In this document: positions 27,190 to 35,519 of the stretch, in pieces
How positions within the stretch are numbered: the first letter of the stretch is position 1
How the letters are laid out: every line of letters starts with the position of its first letter
Assembly (NCBI GenBank): GCA_934717805.1
Contig: CAKUZG010000006.1
Span: forward strand, 1 to 36,386
Source of the DNA: an uncultured Candidatus Saccharibacteria bacterium
GTDB taxonomy: Bacteria > Patescibacteriota > Saccharimonadia > Saccharimonadales > Saccharimonadaceae
Length of the DNA stretch: 36,386 bases
Reading direction: 5' to 3'
Made by a program: the position numbers and the translations under genes
The notes under the pieces: model-generated
Database searches by the model: none
What the model saw: the letters and a program-made list of their open reading frames with translations, nothing else
Told to the model about the DNA's origin: nothing

Positions 27190-28590
27190 ATGTTAAAATT
27201 CTACAATACTCCTGATCGAAAAATAGAAGATTTCCAGCCAATTGATCCACAAAATGTTAAAATTTACACCTGTGGACCAACTGTTTATGCCACACCCCAT
27301 ATCGGTAATTGGGTTGCATTTATTTATTGGGATATTTTAGTTCGAACCTTGCGTTTAAACGGTTATAATGTTACTCGCACGATGAATATTACTGATGTTG
27401 GACATCTAGTTAGCGACGAAGATGAAGGTGAAGATAAGCTTGAAAAAGGGGCACGCCGTGAAGGTAAAACAGCTTGGGAAATTGCAGAATTTTACACAGA
27501 AGAATTCTTGCGCGGAATGCACGATCTTAATTTAATTCAGCCAGATCACCTTTCGAAAGCAACAGATTTTATCCCTGAGCAAATTGCTATTATTGAAGAT
27601 CTTTCGAAAAAAGGCTTCACTTACGAAACGAGCGACGGAATTTATTTTGATACAAGCAAGTTTCCTAAATATGCCAATTTTGCGCATCTTGATTTAGAAA
27701 ATCTAAAAGCGGGCGCTCGTGTTAATTTTAACCCCGAAAAACGTAATTTGAGCGATTTCGCACTCTGGAAATGGTCGCCAAAAGACCAAAAACGCGATAT
27801 GGAATGGGAATTTCGTGGTCGAATGGGCTTTCCGGGTTGGCATTTAGAATGCTCAGCAATTGCAATTAATACTTTAGGCCAAACAATTGATATTCATACC
27901 GGTGGAATTGACCATATTCCAGTTCATCACACAGATGAAATTGCGCAAAGTGAAAGTTTTACAGGTAAGAAATTTGCTAATTATTGGCTTCACTGTAACC
28001 ATATGACCAGTGAAGGCCGAAAAATTTCAAAATCGCTACAAAATGGGTTTAGCTTAAACGACCTTCAAATAAGAGGTTTTTCTCCTTTAGATTTCAAAAT
28101 GTTTGTTCTGCAAAGTCAGTACCAAACGGAAAGTAATTTTAGTTTCGAAAGTCTAAAAGCCGCCCAAAATAGGCTTAAAAACTGGCAAAATATTGCAAAC
28201 TTGCGCTGGCAAATTGAAGGAAGCAAAGGTGAAATCCCAAGCCTTGCAAGCAAACAAATAATTCTCGAGCAAATCAACGACAACCTCGATACACCAAAAG
28301 CACTTGCAAAAATTGATGAAATTTTTGGTGAAATCTTAAAAGTAAACCCAGAAAAACTTGATCACTATAATCTTCAAGAACTTTTGGAGTTTATCGATGA
28401 TCTTTTAGGTTTGAATCTACTCGGTTCAACTCCTGACATTCCAGAAGAAATAAAGAAAAAAATTATCGAAAGAAACGCTGCCCGAGCCGAAAAAGACTGG
28501 GCAAAAAGTGATGAAATTCGTGATGAATTACTTTCGAAAAATATTATCTTGCGCGATACTCCAAAAAAGAGTTTCTGGGAATATAAATAA
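27190..28590 (+). CDS. cysS: Cysteinyl-tRNA synthetase
   Basis: Class I aminoacyl-tRNA synthetase charging tRNA-Cys, 466 residues. Zinc and active-site motifs are present: YTCGPTVYATPHIGN (HIGH), GWHLECSAI, GGIDHIPVHHTDEIAQSE, and KISKSLQNG in the KMSKS position. The anticodon-binding helical end is normal. ATG 27190 was chosen because the promoter's -10 (27175-27180) lies between it and an upstream in-frame ATG at 27151, so the 13 upstream residues cannot be encoded. Convergent with the AI-2E family gene. Confidence 0.95.
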   Translation: MLKFYNTPDRKIEDFQPIDPQNVKIYTCGPTVYATPHIGNWVAFIYWDILVRTLRLNGYNVTRTMNITDVGHLVSDEDEGEDKLEKGARREGKTAWEIAEFYTEEFLRGMHDLNLIQPDHLSKATDFIPEQIAIIEDLSKKGFTYETSDGIYFDTSKFPKYANFAHLDLENLKAGARVNFNPEKRNLSDFALWKWSPKDQKRDMEWEFRGRMGFPGWHLECSAIAINTLGQTIDIHTGGIDHIPVHHTDEIAQSESFTGKKFANYWLHCNHMTSEGRKISKSLQNGFSLNDLQIRGFSPLDFKMFVLQSQYQTESNFSFESLKAAQNRLKNWQNIANLRWQIEGSKGEIPSLASKQIILEQINDNLDTPKALAKIDEIFGEILKVNPEKLDHYNLQELLEFIDDLLGLNLLGSTPDIPEEIKKKIIERNAARAEKDWAKSDEIRDELLSKNIILRDTPKKSFWEYK

Positions 28591-28596
28591 TACAAT

Positions 28597-28632
28597 AAAA
28601 ATCAGCCGATATTTTCTAAAGGCTGATTTTTT
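28597..28632. terminator. Bidirectional terminator between cysS and the transporter gene
   Basis: AAAAATCAGCC (28597-28607) with GGCTGATTTTTT (28621-28632). Confidence 0.8.
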
Positions 28633-28638
28633 AATATT

Positions 28639-29775
28639 TTAATTTCCAATTTTTCTAAGAAGTTCAACAAGTCTTTCGGAATTTTCTTCTCGTGAACGAC
28701 GCTTTCGAGATTTCAGCTGTTCTTGAACAAGAATTTTAGCACAAGCCGCAAGAGGAATTGCAAGCAAAGCACCCAAAAGACCGAATGCGTAAACACCAAT
28801 CGTTAGTGCCATAAAGATAATTAGCGCTGAAAGTTGGTTGTTTCGAGCTTGAACCATTGGCGAAATTACGTTGTTTTCAATTTGCTGATAAATTAAGAAG
28901 TAGGCTAAGAAGATTAAACCTGCAGTTGGCGCATTTAATCCTATGATTATCGCTGAAAGTAAACCGGCAATTGTCGTTCCAACCATTGGGATCATTCCAA
29001 AAACAAATAGGAGCACAGCAATCGGCGCTACTAAACTAATAGGGAAGTCAAAAATTAAGGCTAAAATTGCCGTAGTGATTGAACCACAAGTCGCGCTAAT
29101 AAAACAAATCGTCACAATACTTGAAACATACCCCGAAACTGTTCCATACATTCGCGATAAAATTCGGCGATGATCTTTTTCAAGAATTTTATCAGTATAG
29201 AAAACTTTAAAAATCTTATCAATTAGATCTGGTCCTTCAACAAGCATCAAAAATGCCATTGCAAGAACCATAAATAGTGAAATTATCCAGCCAACAATTG
29301 AAGCAATACTTCCAAAGAAGACATCACCAAGTTTCGAAACCGAAGAGTTAATTGAGCGTGTTGCAGATTCAACAGCTTGCGAAATCATTCCGTCAAGATG
29401 GTTTTCAACAATAAATCGTCGCAATCCCGATTGGTCACCAGTATAATTTTGAACAATTTGCGGTAAGTCTTTCGAAAAATGTTTAACTTGGTTCGCAATA
29501 ATTGGCGTAAGAACAGAAAATAATACGCCAAAAATTAGCACAATTGTAAGATAAGCAACCGCTGTTGCACCAACACGGGGGGGGGGGGGGCGGGGGGGTG
29601 TTTTTGCAATTTTTGCCACAGGAGCGTTTAAGGCTAGTGCTAAAAAGGCCGCAATAATTATCATAATTAGAACATCTTTCGCAATCCAAACTGCGCCGGC
29701 CAAAATGATAAATCCAAGAATTACAAGCCAAAAACGAATTAAAGTTTTTGTATCAATTTCAATTTTAACTTTCAT
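28639..29775 (-). CDS. AI-2E family transporter (YdiK/TqsA/PerM type)
   Basis: A 378-residue membrane protein with about eight hydrophobic helices: paired N-terminal helices, a central soluble loop (NYTGDQSGLRRFIVENHLD), and C-terminal helices with PMVGTTIAGLLSAII and QIENNVISPMVQARNNQLS, typical of this exporter family. Substrates are known only for a few members. Residues about 60-66 are a Pro-rich run (TPPRPPPPR) encoded by a G14-C-G7 tract on the plus strand, where family members have a short basic loop. Slippage there would shift the frame near the N-terminus. The mRNA is predicted to be leaderless; C-terminal tail is very basic. Confidence 0.85.
   Translation of the reverse strand: MKVKIEIDTKTLIRFWLVILGFIILAGAVWIAKDVLIMIIIAAFLALALNAPVAKIAKTPPRPPPPRVGATAVAYLTIVLIFGVLFSVLTPIIANQVKHFSKDLPQIVQNYTGDQSGLRRFIVENHLDGMISQAVESATRSINSSVSKLGDVFFGSIASIVGWIISLFMVLAMAFLMLVEGPDLIDKIFKVFYTDKILEKDHRRILSRMYGTVSGYVSSIVTICFISATCGSITTAILALIFDFPISLVAPIAVLLFVFGMIPMVGTTIAGLLSAIIIGLNAPTAGLIFLAYFLIYQQIENNVISPMVQARNNQLSALIIFMALTIGVYAFGLLGALLAIPLAACAKILVQEQLKSRKRRSREENSERLVELLRKIGN
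29577..29598. repeat. G14-C-G7 homopolymer tract inside a coding region
   Basis: Fourteen Gs, one C and seven Gs in an AT-rich genome. It lies in the N-terminal third of the AI-2E family gene. It is either a contingency locus or an artefact of sequencing or assembly. Confidence 0.9.
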
Positions 29776-29781
29776 AGCTAT

Positions 29782-29790
29782 AGTATAGCA
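29782..29790 (-). promoter_or_regulatory. Extended -10 of the AI-2E family gene, leaderless
   Basis: Minus strand TGC-TATACT (-10 at 29787-29782), seven bases before the A of the ATG. -35 weak. Confidence 0.6.
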
Positions 29791-29821
29791 TATTTTTTAG
29801 GTTTTCGAAAGTGGCGTTTTG

Positions 29822-29830
29822 TGATATAAT
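29822..29830 (+). promoter_or_regulatory. Extended -10 of dus, leaderless
   Basis: TGA-TATAAT with last T at 29830; ATG at 29838. -35 weak. Confidence 0.6.
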
Positions 29831-29837
29831 ATGAATC

Positions 29838-30848
29838 ATGAAAAGTGAATTTTGGAAAGAAATTATCGAATCAACCGGTGAAGAAAATGGTCAAAAATTA
29901 CCGTTTTTTTCATTAGCACCAATGGAAGCCGTAACCGATGTGGTTTTTCGTCATGTCGTTACAAAAGCCGCTCGACCAGATATTTATTACACCGAATTCA
30001 CAAATTCTTCAAGTTTTGCTAGCCCAAAAGGGATTCACAGCACACGCGGCCGCTTAACTTTCACGCCTGACGAACAACCAATTATTGCGCAAATTTGGGG
30101 TTCGCGACCGGCTGATATTAAATTTATGTGTGAAAAATTACCAGAGCTTGGATATCGAGCAATTGATATTAATATGGGCTGCCCAGATAAAGCTGTTATT
30201 AAAAGTGGTGGCGGCAGCGATTTGATTCGAAATCCAGATCTTGCCAAAGAAATTATCGAAAGTGCGAAAGCGGGCGGTTTGCCAGTTTCAGTTAAAACAC
30301 GCCTTGGCTTTTCAAGAGTGGAAGAATGGCACGACTGGCTAAAATTCTTACTTGAACAAAAAATTGAAGTTTTAACCATTCACTTACGAACAAAAAAAGA
30401 AATGAGTAAAGTTCCAGCGCATTTCGAACTAATTCCTGAAATCCTCAAATTGCGTGACGAAATTGCGCTAAACACTTTAATTCAGATTAATGGCGACATA
30501 AAATCTCGTACGCAAGGGCTTGAACTTTGGCGAAAATATCCAAAAATTGATGGAATTATGATTGGTCGGGGTGTTTTCGAAAATCCATTTTGTTTCGAAA
30601 AAAATCCGCCAGAAACTGCTCGAACTTCAAGTGATTATTTAGATTTGCTAGAATTTCAACTTGATTTGTTCGAAAAATATTCTCGTGAACTTGAAAAACG
30701 CCGTTTTGAACCGTTAAAACGTTTCTTTAAAATTTATGTGCGTGAATTTGCCGGAGCTAGCGACTTGCGCGCAAAATTAATGGAAACTAAAACTGTTGAT
30801 GAAGTTCGCAAAATTTTGAAAGATTTTCGAAATGCCACGCAAGAATAA
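29838..30848 (+). CDS. dus: tRNA-dihydrouridine synthase
   Basis: FMN enzyme reducing uridines in the tRNA D-loop, 336 residues. Motifs: SLAPMEAVTDVVFRH (FMN site), INMGCPDKAVIKSGGGSDLI with the catalytic Cys, VSVKTRLGF, TIHLRTKKEMSK, and QINGDIKS/GIMIGRGVFENPF at the phosphate site. A helical C-terminal RNA-binding domain follows. Which Dus subfamily (A/B/C) cannot be settled by eye. The small downstream gene overlaps by 17 bases, so the two are cotranscribed. Confidence 0.93.
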   Translation: MKSEFWKEIIESTGEENGQKLPFFSLAPMEAVTDVVFRHVVTKAARPDIYYTEFTNSSSFASPKGIHSTRGRLTFTPDEQPIIAQIWGSRPADIKFMCEKLPELGYRAIDINMGCPDKAVIKSGGGSDLIRNPDLAKEIIESAKAGGLPVSVKTRLGFSRVEEWHDWLKFLLEQKIEVLTIHLRTKKEMSKVPAHFELIPEILKLRDEIALNTLIQINGDIKSRTQGLELWRKYPKIDGIMIGRGVFENPFCFEKNPPETARTSSDYLDLLEFQLDLFEKYSRELEKRRFEPLKRFFKIYVREFAGASDLRAKLMETKTVDEVRKILKDFRNATQE

Positions 30849-31029
30849 CAAGAAAAAAGTTAAGTTTGAGCGGTTCGAAATGCAACTTTCAAGTTCGAAA
30901 AAGAAACGATACGCCTCAAAACTTGAAGCCGAACGCGCTGCGGAATACTTAATGACTCTGGATTTTTCGCTCGAGTTGAAGGTTTATCAAGATTTGGATG
31001 GCGGCTGGTATTTAACAAAACAAATTTAA
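30832..31029 (+). CDS. Small conserved hypothetical protein, 65 aa
   Basis: Not recognised. A basic N-terminal half (MPRKNNKKKVKFERFEMQLSSSKKKRYAS) is followed by LEAERAAEYLMTLDFSLELKVYQDLDGGWYLTK, which looks like a small alpha/beta unit. It overlaps the end of dus and is translated from the same mRNA; the basic composition and the partner suggest RNA binding, but this is a guess. Confidence 0.7.
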   Translation: MPRKNNKKKVKFERFEMQLSSSKKKRYASKLEAERAAEYLMTLDFSLELKVYQDLDGGWYLTKQI

Positions 31030-31061
31030 TTCCTAAATTTAATGATTTTTTAAGCTTTTTA

Positions 31062-31070
31062 TGTTAAACT
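31062..31070 (+). promoter_or_regulatory. Extended -10 of the glutaredoxin gene, leaderless
   Basis: TGT-TAAACT with last T at 31070, seven bases before the A of the ATG. -35 weak. Confidence 0.5.
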
Positions 31071-31076
31071 ATTATT

Positions 31077-31328
31077 ATGGATAAAAAAGTTATTGTTTAC
31101 TCAACAAGCTGGTGTGGATTTTGTTCTGCCGAAAAAGACTGGCTTGAGCACAATGGTGTTAAGTTTGAAGCTAAAGATATCGAAGAAGATTCTGCGGCAC
31201 GTGAAGAATTGCTCGCAAAAATGAACGGAGAATTCCGTGGTGTACCCGTAACAGATGTAAATGGTGAGCTTGTGCTTGGATTCGACCGTGCAAAGCTTTC
31301 AAAATTATTAGATATTAAACGATTTTAA
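31077..31328 (+). CDS. Glutaredoxin-like thioredoxin-fold protein
   Basis: An 83-residue glutaredoxin/mycoredoxin-like redox protein. The active site TSWCGFCSAEKDWL is near residues 11-17, the FEAKDIEEDSAAREELLAKM segment is of the NrdH/mycoredoxin type, and GVPVTDVNGELVLGFD carries the cis-Pro (normally T-V-P; here G-V-P). It reduces disulfides in the cytoplasm; its target is unknown. Single-gene unit with a predicted leaderless mRNA and its own terminator. Confidence 0.88.
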   Translation: MDKKVIVYSTSWCGFCSAEKDWLEHNGVKFEAKDIEEDSAAREELLAKMNGEFRGVPVTDVNGELVLGFDRAKLSKLLDIKRF

Positions 31329-31331
31329 TTT

Positions 31332-31356
31332 AAAAGGCGATTTTACCGCCTTTTTT
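31332..31356. terminator. Bidirectional terminator between glutaredoxin and ABC-F genes
   Basis: AAAAGGCG (31332-31339) with CGCCTTTT (31347-31354), T-run beyond; on the minus strand followed by TTAAATT. Confidence 0.75.
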
Positions 31357-31362
31357 GTTTTG

Positions 31363-33057
31363 TTATTTTTCACCAATTTTAACTAGCGTAAAATCTTTTT
31401 GCGTCGATTTCATTGCTTTTCGAAAATAATTATCGTGACTAACAAAAACAATTGCGCCAGAATATTTTTTAAGCGCGCGTTCAAGCTCTTCAATACTTGG
31501 TAAATCAAGGTGTGAAGTCGGCTCGTCTAAAACTAGAATTTGTGGATCGTTCGAAAGCATTTTAATCAACTGAAAACGCGCCTTTTGACCACCTGAAAGT
31601 TCGCGAATTGGCGTTTCAAAATCTTGAGAAGAGAAGAGATACTGATGTAAAGTTCGATAAATTTTTTCTTCAGTTATTGAAAGATTCTGATCAAGAAAAA
31701 CTTTTTCAACCGCGTCTTTTAATTTCATATCAAAAAAATCTGCACCAATTTCTTGTTGATAAATCCCGATATTAACCGTATCGTCGAGAAAAATTTCACC
31801 ATCGTAAATTTCAGCCTTTTCATTTTGTGAGCCAAAAATCGTTTTAATCAAACTGGTTTTTCCGGCACCATTTCGACCAAAAATCTCTAGAATTCCGCCA
31901 ACTTTTAAATCAAAATTAACGTTTTCGAAAAGAATTTTTGCGCCATTTTTTCCTTCAAGCGCATCGTCGAGCGAACCATAACCAAGTGCTAAATTCTTAG
32001 CCTTAACCAAACTTCGCACTGAGCGAGTTTCTTGGTTGTTGATTCCAATTTTAACATTTTTAGCTTTAAGTTTTTGATATGATTTTGCAACTTTAAAATC
32101 AAGATTTTCAACATTTTGCTGATCAATCCAAAAACTTGGTCTTTTAATCTCTTCAAGCTGTTCAAGTTCTTCGCGCGCTTTTTCTTCAAGCCTTTTAAAA
32201 CGCCGAATCGTATCTGGATCGCGTGCTTTTTCTTTCATGCGCTGATATTCTTTTGCTTTATCTTTTAAGTTCGAAATACGCCGTTGAACACTTTCGAAAT
32301 CACGAATTTGGTTTGTTGTTGAAAACATATTGGTGCGTAAATAATCGTCGTAATTTCCTTTAAAAATATAGCTTTTACCGTCGCGAATTTCAATAATTCT
32401 ATCAGCTTCAGAAAGCACGTCACGGTCGTGAGTAATTACCAAAACTGCTTCTTTCGAATTTTTCATCCAGTTTAAAAATCGGTTTTTTGCATGCGAATCC
32501 ATAAAGTTTGTCGGCTCATCAACCAAAGCCAAATCAGCATTTGAATGAATAATTTTAATCGTATCAACCAAACGTTTTTGCCCACCCGAAAGTGTTTTCA
32601 TTTGGCGATTTTCAAAACCTTCTAAGCCAAAATCACGAAGTTCAGCCTTAATTTTATCTTCAATAAAGTGAAAATTCTTTTCTTGAAAGCGGTTTAAAGC
32701 ATCGGTGTATTTTTCAATTAAGGCCATGTTTTCGCCCATTTTTTCAGGAAGCTCGCGCAAAAGTTTCGAAAGGTGAGCATATTCTGGCAAATCATTTAAG
32801 ATAAAATTTAAAACCGTTTGCTCGCCAACGTTTGAATACTCCTGCTGAGTGCTAGCAACAACCGAGCCTTTTCGAAAAATAATTTCACCCGAAAAATCTT
32901 GGTCAAAACCAAGTAAAATCGCAAAAAGCGTAGATTTACCAATCCCGTTTCGCCCAATTAAACCAACTTTTTCACCTTCATTAATACTAAAATTTACATC
33001 TTGAAGAAGTTGTTTGTCGCCAAAAGATTTTTCGTTAATTTTAACGCTAAGAATCAT
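31363..33057 (-). CDS. ABC-F family ATPase
   Basis: A 564-residue cytosolic protein with two ABC domains and no membrane segment, as in ABC-F translation factors. Domain 1: GRNGIGKST, LSGGQKRLV, DEPTNFMD. The linker (about 240-310) has the Arg/Lys/Glu-rich helices that reach into the ribosome (KDKAKEYQRMKEKARDPDTIRRF). Domain 2: GRNGAGKTS, LSGGQKARF, DEPTSHLD. The subgroup (Uup, EttA, resistance type) cannot be fixed by eye. It starts 2 bases after the stop of the GT4 gene and is cotranscribed with it. Confidence 0.92.
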   Translation of the reverse strand: MILSVKINEKSFGDKQLLQDVNFSINEGEKVGLIGRNGIGKSTLFAILLGFDQDFSGEIIFRKGSVVASTQQEYSNVGEQTVLNFILNDLPEYAHLSKLLRELPEKMGENMALIEKYTDALNRFQEKNFHFIEDKIKAELRDFGLEGFENRQMKTLSGGQKRLVDTIKIIHSNADLALVDEPTNFMDSHAKNRFLNWMKNSKEAVLVITHDRDVLSEADRIIEIRDGKSYIFKGNYDDYLRTNMFSTTNQIRDFESVQRRISNLKDKAKEYQRMKEKARDPDTIRRFKRLEEKAREELEQLEEIKRPSFWIDQQNVENLDFKVAKSYQKLKAKNVKIGINNQETRSVRSLVKAKNLALGYGSLDDALEGKNGAKILFENVNFDLKVGGILEIFGRNGAGKTSLIKTIFGSQNEKAEIYDGEIFLDDTVNIGIYQQEIGADFFDMKLKDAVEKVFLDQNLSITEEKIYRTLHQYLFSSQDFETPIRELSGGQKARFQLIKMLSNDPQILVLDEPTSHLDLPSIEELERALKKYSGAIVFVSHDNYFRKAMKSTQKDFTLVKIGEK

Positions 33058-33059
33058 AG

Positions 33060-34370
33060 TTATTTCTTTATTTTTTGCTTAAGTCTTTCGAACCAGTTTT
33101 GTGGTTCTTGCTTTTTCTTTTCAATTACAAAATTATAGATTTCTTCAAATTTCGAAATTGTAAAGTTTAAATCATGCTTTTTAATAATTTCAAGACCGTT
33201 TTTCGAAAACTCTTTAGCAAGTTTTTTGTTATCGAGAATTTTTGAAATACTTTCAGCAATTTGTTTGATATTATCTGTCTCACACAAAAAACCGTTTACG
33301 CCATCTTGGCAGATTTCTTTAACTGCACCAACATCAACACCAATCACAGGCTTGCCACAAGCAGCCGCCTCAAGAAATACGATTCCTTGAGTTTCGGTTG
33401 GACTAGCAGAAACAAACACAGTTGCCGCGCGGTGAAAATTCACCAAATCTTCACCAAGTTGCGTTCCCATAAAATGAACGTTTTTCGAAATACCAAGCTT
33501 ATAAACCAAGTTTTCGAGATTTTGACGGTCGGTTCCATCACCGACAATCACAAGCTGAGCTTTTTTATTATTTTTCAAAACTTCATTAAATGCTAAAATT
33601 AAAGTTGAAATATGCTTTTCAGCATCAACTCGACCAATATTCATAACGATTGGTAAATTGTGTGGTAAATTAAACCGTTTAAAGAACTCTTTTGGTGGTT
33701 TTGTAGGTGTAAATCGACTCAAATCAATTCCGTTCGAAACAGCTTCAATCGGCATTTTAGCTTTTTCAGGATTTTTAAAATGGCGCTCAATTGCTTGGCG
33801 AGTTGGCATTGTGGCATAATCCGCCTGAAGCGCAAACCGTTTAGTGTAAAGCAAAACCGTGCGATTGATGATTGGTGAAAGTGGAGCAAGCATTTTTAAA
33901 TTATCAAAAAGGTTTTCGGGGCTAGAATGGTTAGTAATTACTACTGGAATATTGTGTCTTCGCGCGTAATCGATCATTGCTTGGCCAACAAAGAGTTGCA
34001 GCTGAATATGTGCGACATCTGGAGTAAAGTTATTTTCTTTACAAAATTCGCGGATTTCAAGAATCGGCAAAAGTGAAAGTCGATAACCATTGTGAAGATA
34101 AATTCGCGGAACAGTAATTCGGCCGCCAGCAATTTTGCGAGGCTCTGGTAAAGTTTCGGTTTGATTTGGATAAAAAGGAAAGTTTGTCGAGCTCAAACGA
34201 ACCACGCGGTAGCCGTCGATTTCTTCAATGTAATATTCACCCGTTTGACTTGGCGCAAAAACTACAACTTCGTGCCCGCGCGCCGTCATTTGTTCAGCCA
34301 AGTTTTTCGAGAAAACTGAAATTCCGTTAATCATTGGCCAAAATAAGTCAGAAGCAATTGCAATTTTCAT
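33060..34370 (-). CDS. GT4 family glycosyltransferase
   Basis: A 436-residue GT-B fold glycosyltransferase, family 4. The N-terminal domain starts MKIAIASDLFWPMINGISVFSKNLAEQMTARGHEVVVFAP; the C-terminal domain has NIGRVDAEKHISTLILAF, VIVGDGTD and the EX7E motif SPTETQGIVFLEAAACGKPVIG. It resembles enzymes that glycosylate diacylglycerol or phosphatidylinositol in membrane glycolipid synthesis; acceptor unproven. ATG 34370 was chosen because the promoter places the start there; an upstream ATG lies before the -10. First gene of an operon with the ABC-F ATPase. Confidence 0.9.
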   Translation of the reverse strand: MKIAIASDLFWPMINGISVFSKNLAEQMTARGHEVVVFAPSQTGEYYIEEIDGYRVVRLSSTNFPFYPNQTETLPEPRKIAGGRITVPRIYLHNGYRLSLLPILEIREFCKENNFTPDVAHIQLQLFVGQAMIDYARRHNIPVVITNHSSPENLFDNLKMLAPLSPIINRTVLLYTKRFALQADYATMPTRQAIERHFKNPEKAKMPIEAVSNGIDLSRFTPTKPPKEFFKRFNLPHNLPIVMNIGRVDAEKHISTLILAFNEVLKNNKKAQLVIVGDGTDRQNLENLVYKLGISKNVHFMGTQLGEDLVNFHRAATVFVSASPTETQGIVFLEAAACGKPVIGVDVGAVKEICQDGVNGFLCETDNIKQIAESISKILDNKKLAKEFSKNGLEIIKKHDLNFTISKFEEIYNFVIEKKKQEPQNWFERLKQKIKK

Positions 34371-34377
34371 AAGCTTG

Positions 34378-34406
34378 ATTATACCAGATTTCACCAGAGA
34401 AATCAA
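34378..34406 (-). promoter_or_regulatory. Promoter of the GT4-ABC-F operon, leaderless
   Basis: On the minus strand: TTGATT (34406-34401), 17-base spacer, extended -10 TGG-TATAAT (34383-34378). Start at 34371-34370, i.e. the ATG. Confidence 0.7.
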
Positions 34407-34425
34407 TTTTCAAAAAAGTTTAAGC

Positions 34426-34454
34426 TTGTAGATTTTAAAGATACATGTTTAAAT
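34426..34454 (+). promoter_or_regulatory. Promoter of the 34500 gene
   Basis: TTGTAG (34426-34431), 17-base spacer, extended -10 TGT-TTAAAT (-10 at 34449-34454). Start point about 34461. Confidence 0.5.
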
Positions 34455-34499
34455 TTATTCATAACTTTTAAGTTTGTATTTTGATATAGAAAGAAGTGA

Positions 34500-35456
34500 T
34501 TCATATATTCGAAAAAATCTGTTTTCGAAAACCTTAAATCTACTCGCGACCGAGCTTATCGAGCAGTTAAGTTTGCGAGAGAAGAAAAGGATCGTTCTGG
34601 CAAAGAACTCTCTAAGATTCGCGAAAAACTGAATGATGCTTGGGCGAAAGTTGATTCCGCAAAAAATAAGAAAAACCAAGAGTGGAACTTGATTAGTTCT
34701 GTTCAAGATCAAATTAACCGCGAATGGGAAGTCTACAAAAATTTAAAAAATTCAACCTCGCAAGATATTGATTATGCTAAATCACAACAAGAACACTATC
34801 ATGAAGAATCGCAACGACTCTTCAAACAAGCAAGCGATGCTTATAATTATGGCGATAAATCAATGGCGCCATATTATTCAGCTCAAGCTAAAGAAGCACG
34901 CGAAAATCGCAATTATTGGTCTGGAGAGGTTCGAAGATTGATTGCTTACACAAAGAGCATTCAAAAACCAACCGGCAGTGTAAACCGAACAGCTTTTAAT
35001 GTCGCTCGTGATGAATTTTACAGAGCTAAAGAAGAACATTCAAAAATCAAACAAGAGTTTGATGAAGCAAAAGAAATTCACAAAAATAATTTAAAGAATT
35101 TTAATCGTTGTAAGGATGAACTCAGTCAAGCCAAAAAAGCAGTCGATGATTATCGTATTGCTGGACAAAAAGAATCAGAACGAATTAAAACTGAGAACAA
35201 TAATCGTTGGGCAGAATTAGAACGAATTGCACAAGAAGCGGAGTTGAAATATTCTGGTAGTCGAGAAATGCAATATATTGATAATGACGCTAAAGTTATG
35301 GTTAAATCTGGTTATGACAGGAGACACCACTGCATTGTTACTGATATATTAATTACCGATAGAAGGTCGGATAGCGGGCTTAGACTTCATTTATTGATTG
35401 ATGAAAACGGAAAAGAAATTCATCGTCACGTCAGAAATAATAAACGTAGGCTTTAA
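34500..35456 (+). CDS. Coiled-coil hypothetical protein, 5' end frameshifted or unclear
   Basis: Not recognised. A highly charged, helical protein: long coiled-coil-type stretches (QDQINREWEVYKNLKN, RDEFYRAKEEHSKIKQEFDEAKE, DELSQAKKAVDDYR), then a ~60-residue beta-like C-terminal domain (GYDRRHHCIVTDILITDRR, LHLLIDENGKEIHRHV). The frame is open from 34500 and looks coding throughout (SVFENLKSTRDRAYRAVKFAREEKD), but has no ATG/GTG/TTG before TTG 34689. A GTG at 34496 in another frame reads VIHIFEK and would join it if one A of the A6 run at 34512-34517 were absent. So either the gene starts at TTG 34689, or it has a one-base insertion. Confidence 0.6.
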   Translation, partial: FIYSKKSVFENLKSTRDRAYRAVKFAREEKDRSGKELSKIREKLNDAWAKVDSAKNKKNQEWNLISSVQDQINREWEVYKNLKNSTSQDIDYAKSQQEHYHEESQRLFKQASDAYNYGDKSMAPYYSAQAKEARENRNYWSGEVRRLIAYTKSIQKPTGSVNRTAFNVARDEFYRAKEEHSKIKQEFDEAKEIHKNNLKNFNRCKDELSQAKKAVDDYRIAGQKESERIKTENNNRWAELERIAQEAELKYSGSREMQYIDNDAKVMVKSGYDRRHHCIVTDILITDRRSDSGLRLHLLIDENGKEIHRHVRNNKRRL

Positions 35457-35484
35457 TTTTTAATTTTTACTTCTTTTTCACTAG

Positions 35485-35512
35485 TCCGTATGTTATAATA
35501 TCAACATACGGA
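35485..35512. promoter_or_regulatory. Perfect inverted repeat around a -10 box
   Basis: TCCGTATGTT (35485-35494) and AACATACGGA (35503-35512) are perfect complements followed by TTTTATT. As RNA it would end the upstream transcript; as DNA it encloses the TGT-TATAAT -10 (35494-35499) of the next gene and could be an operator. Confidence 0.6.
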
Positions 35513-35519
35513 TTTTATT

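Noticed and set aside
29483..29731. Alternative minus-strand frame across the G14 tract
   Set aside because: It is Cys/Asn-rich and unlike a membrane protein; the AI-2E frame on either side is continuous and matches the family.
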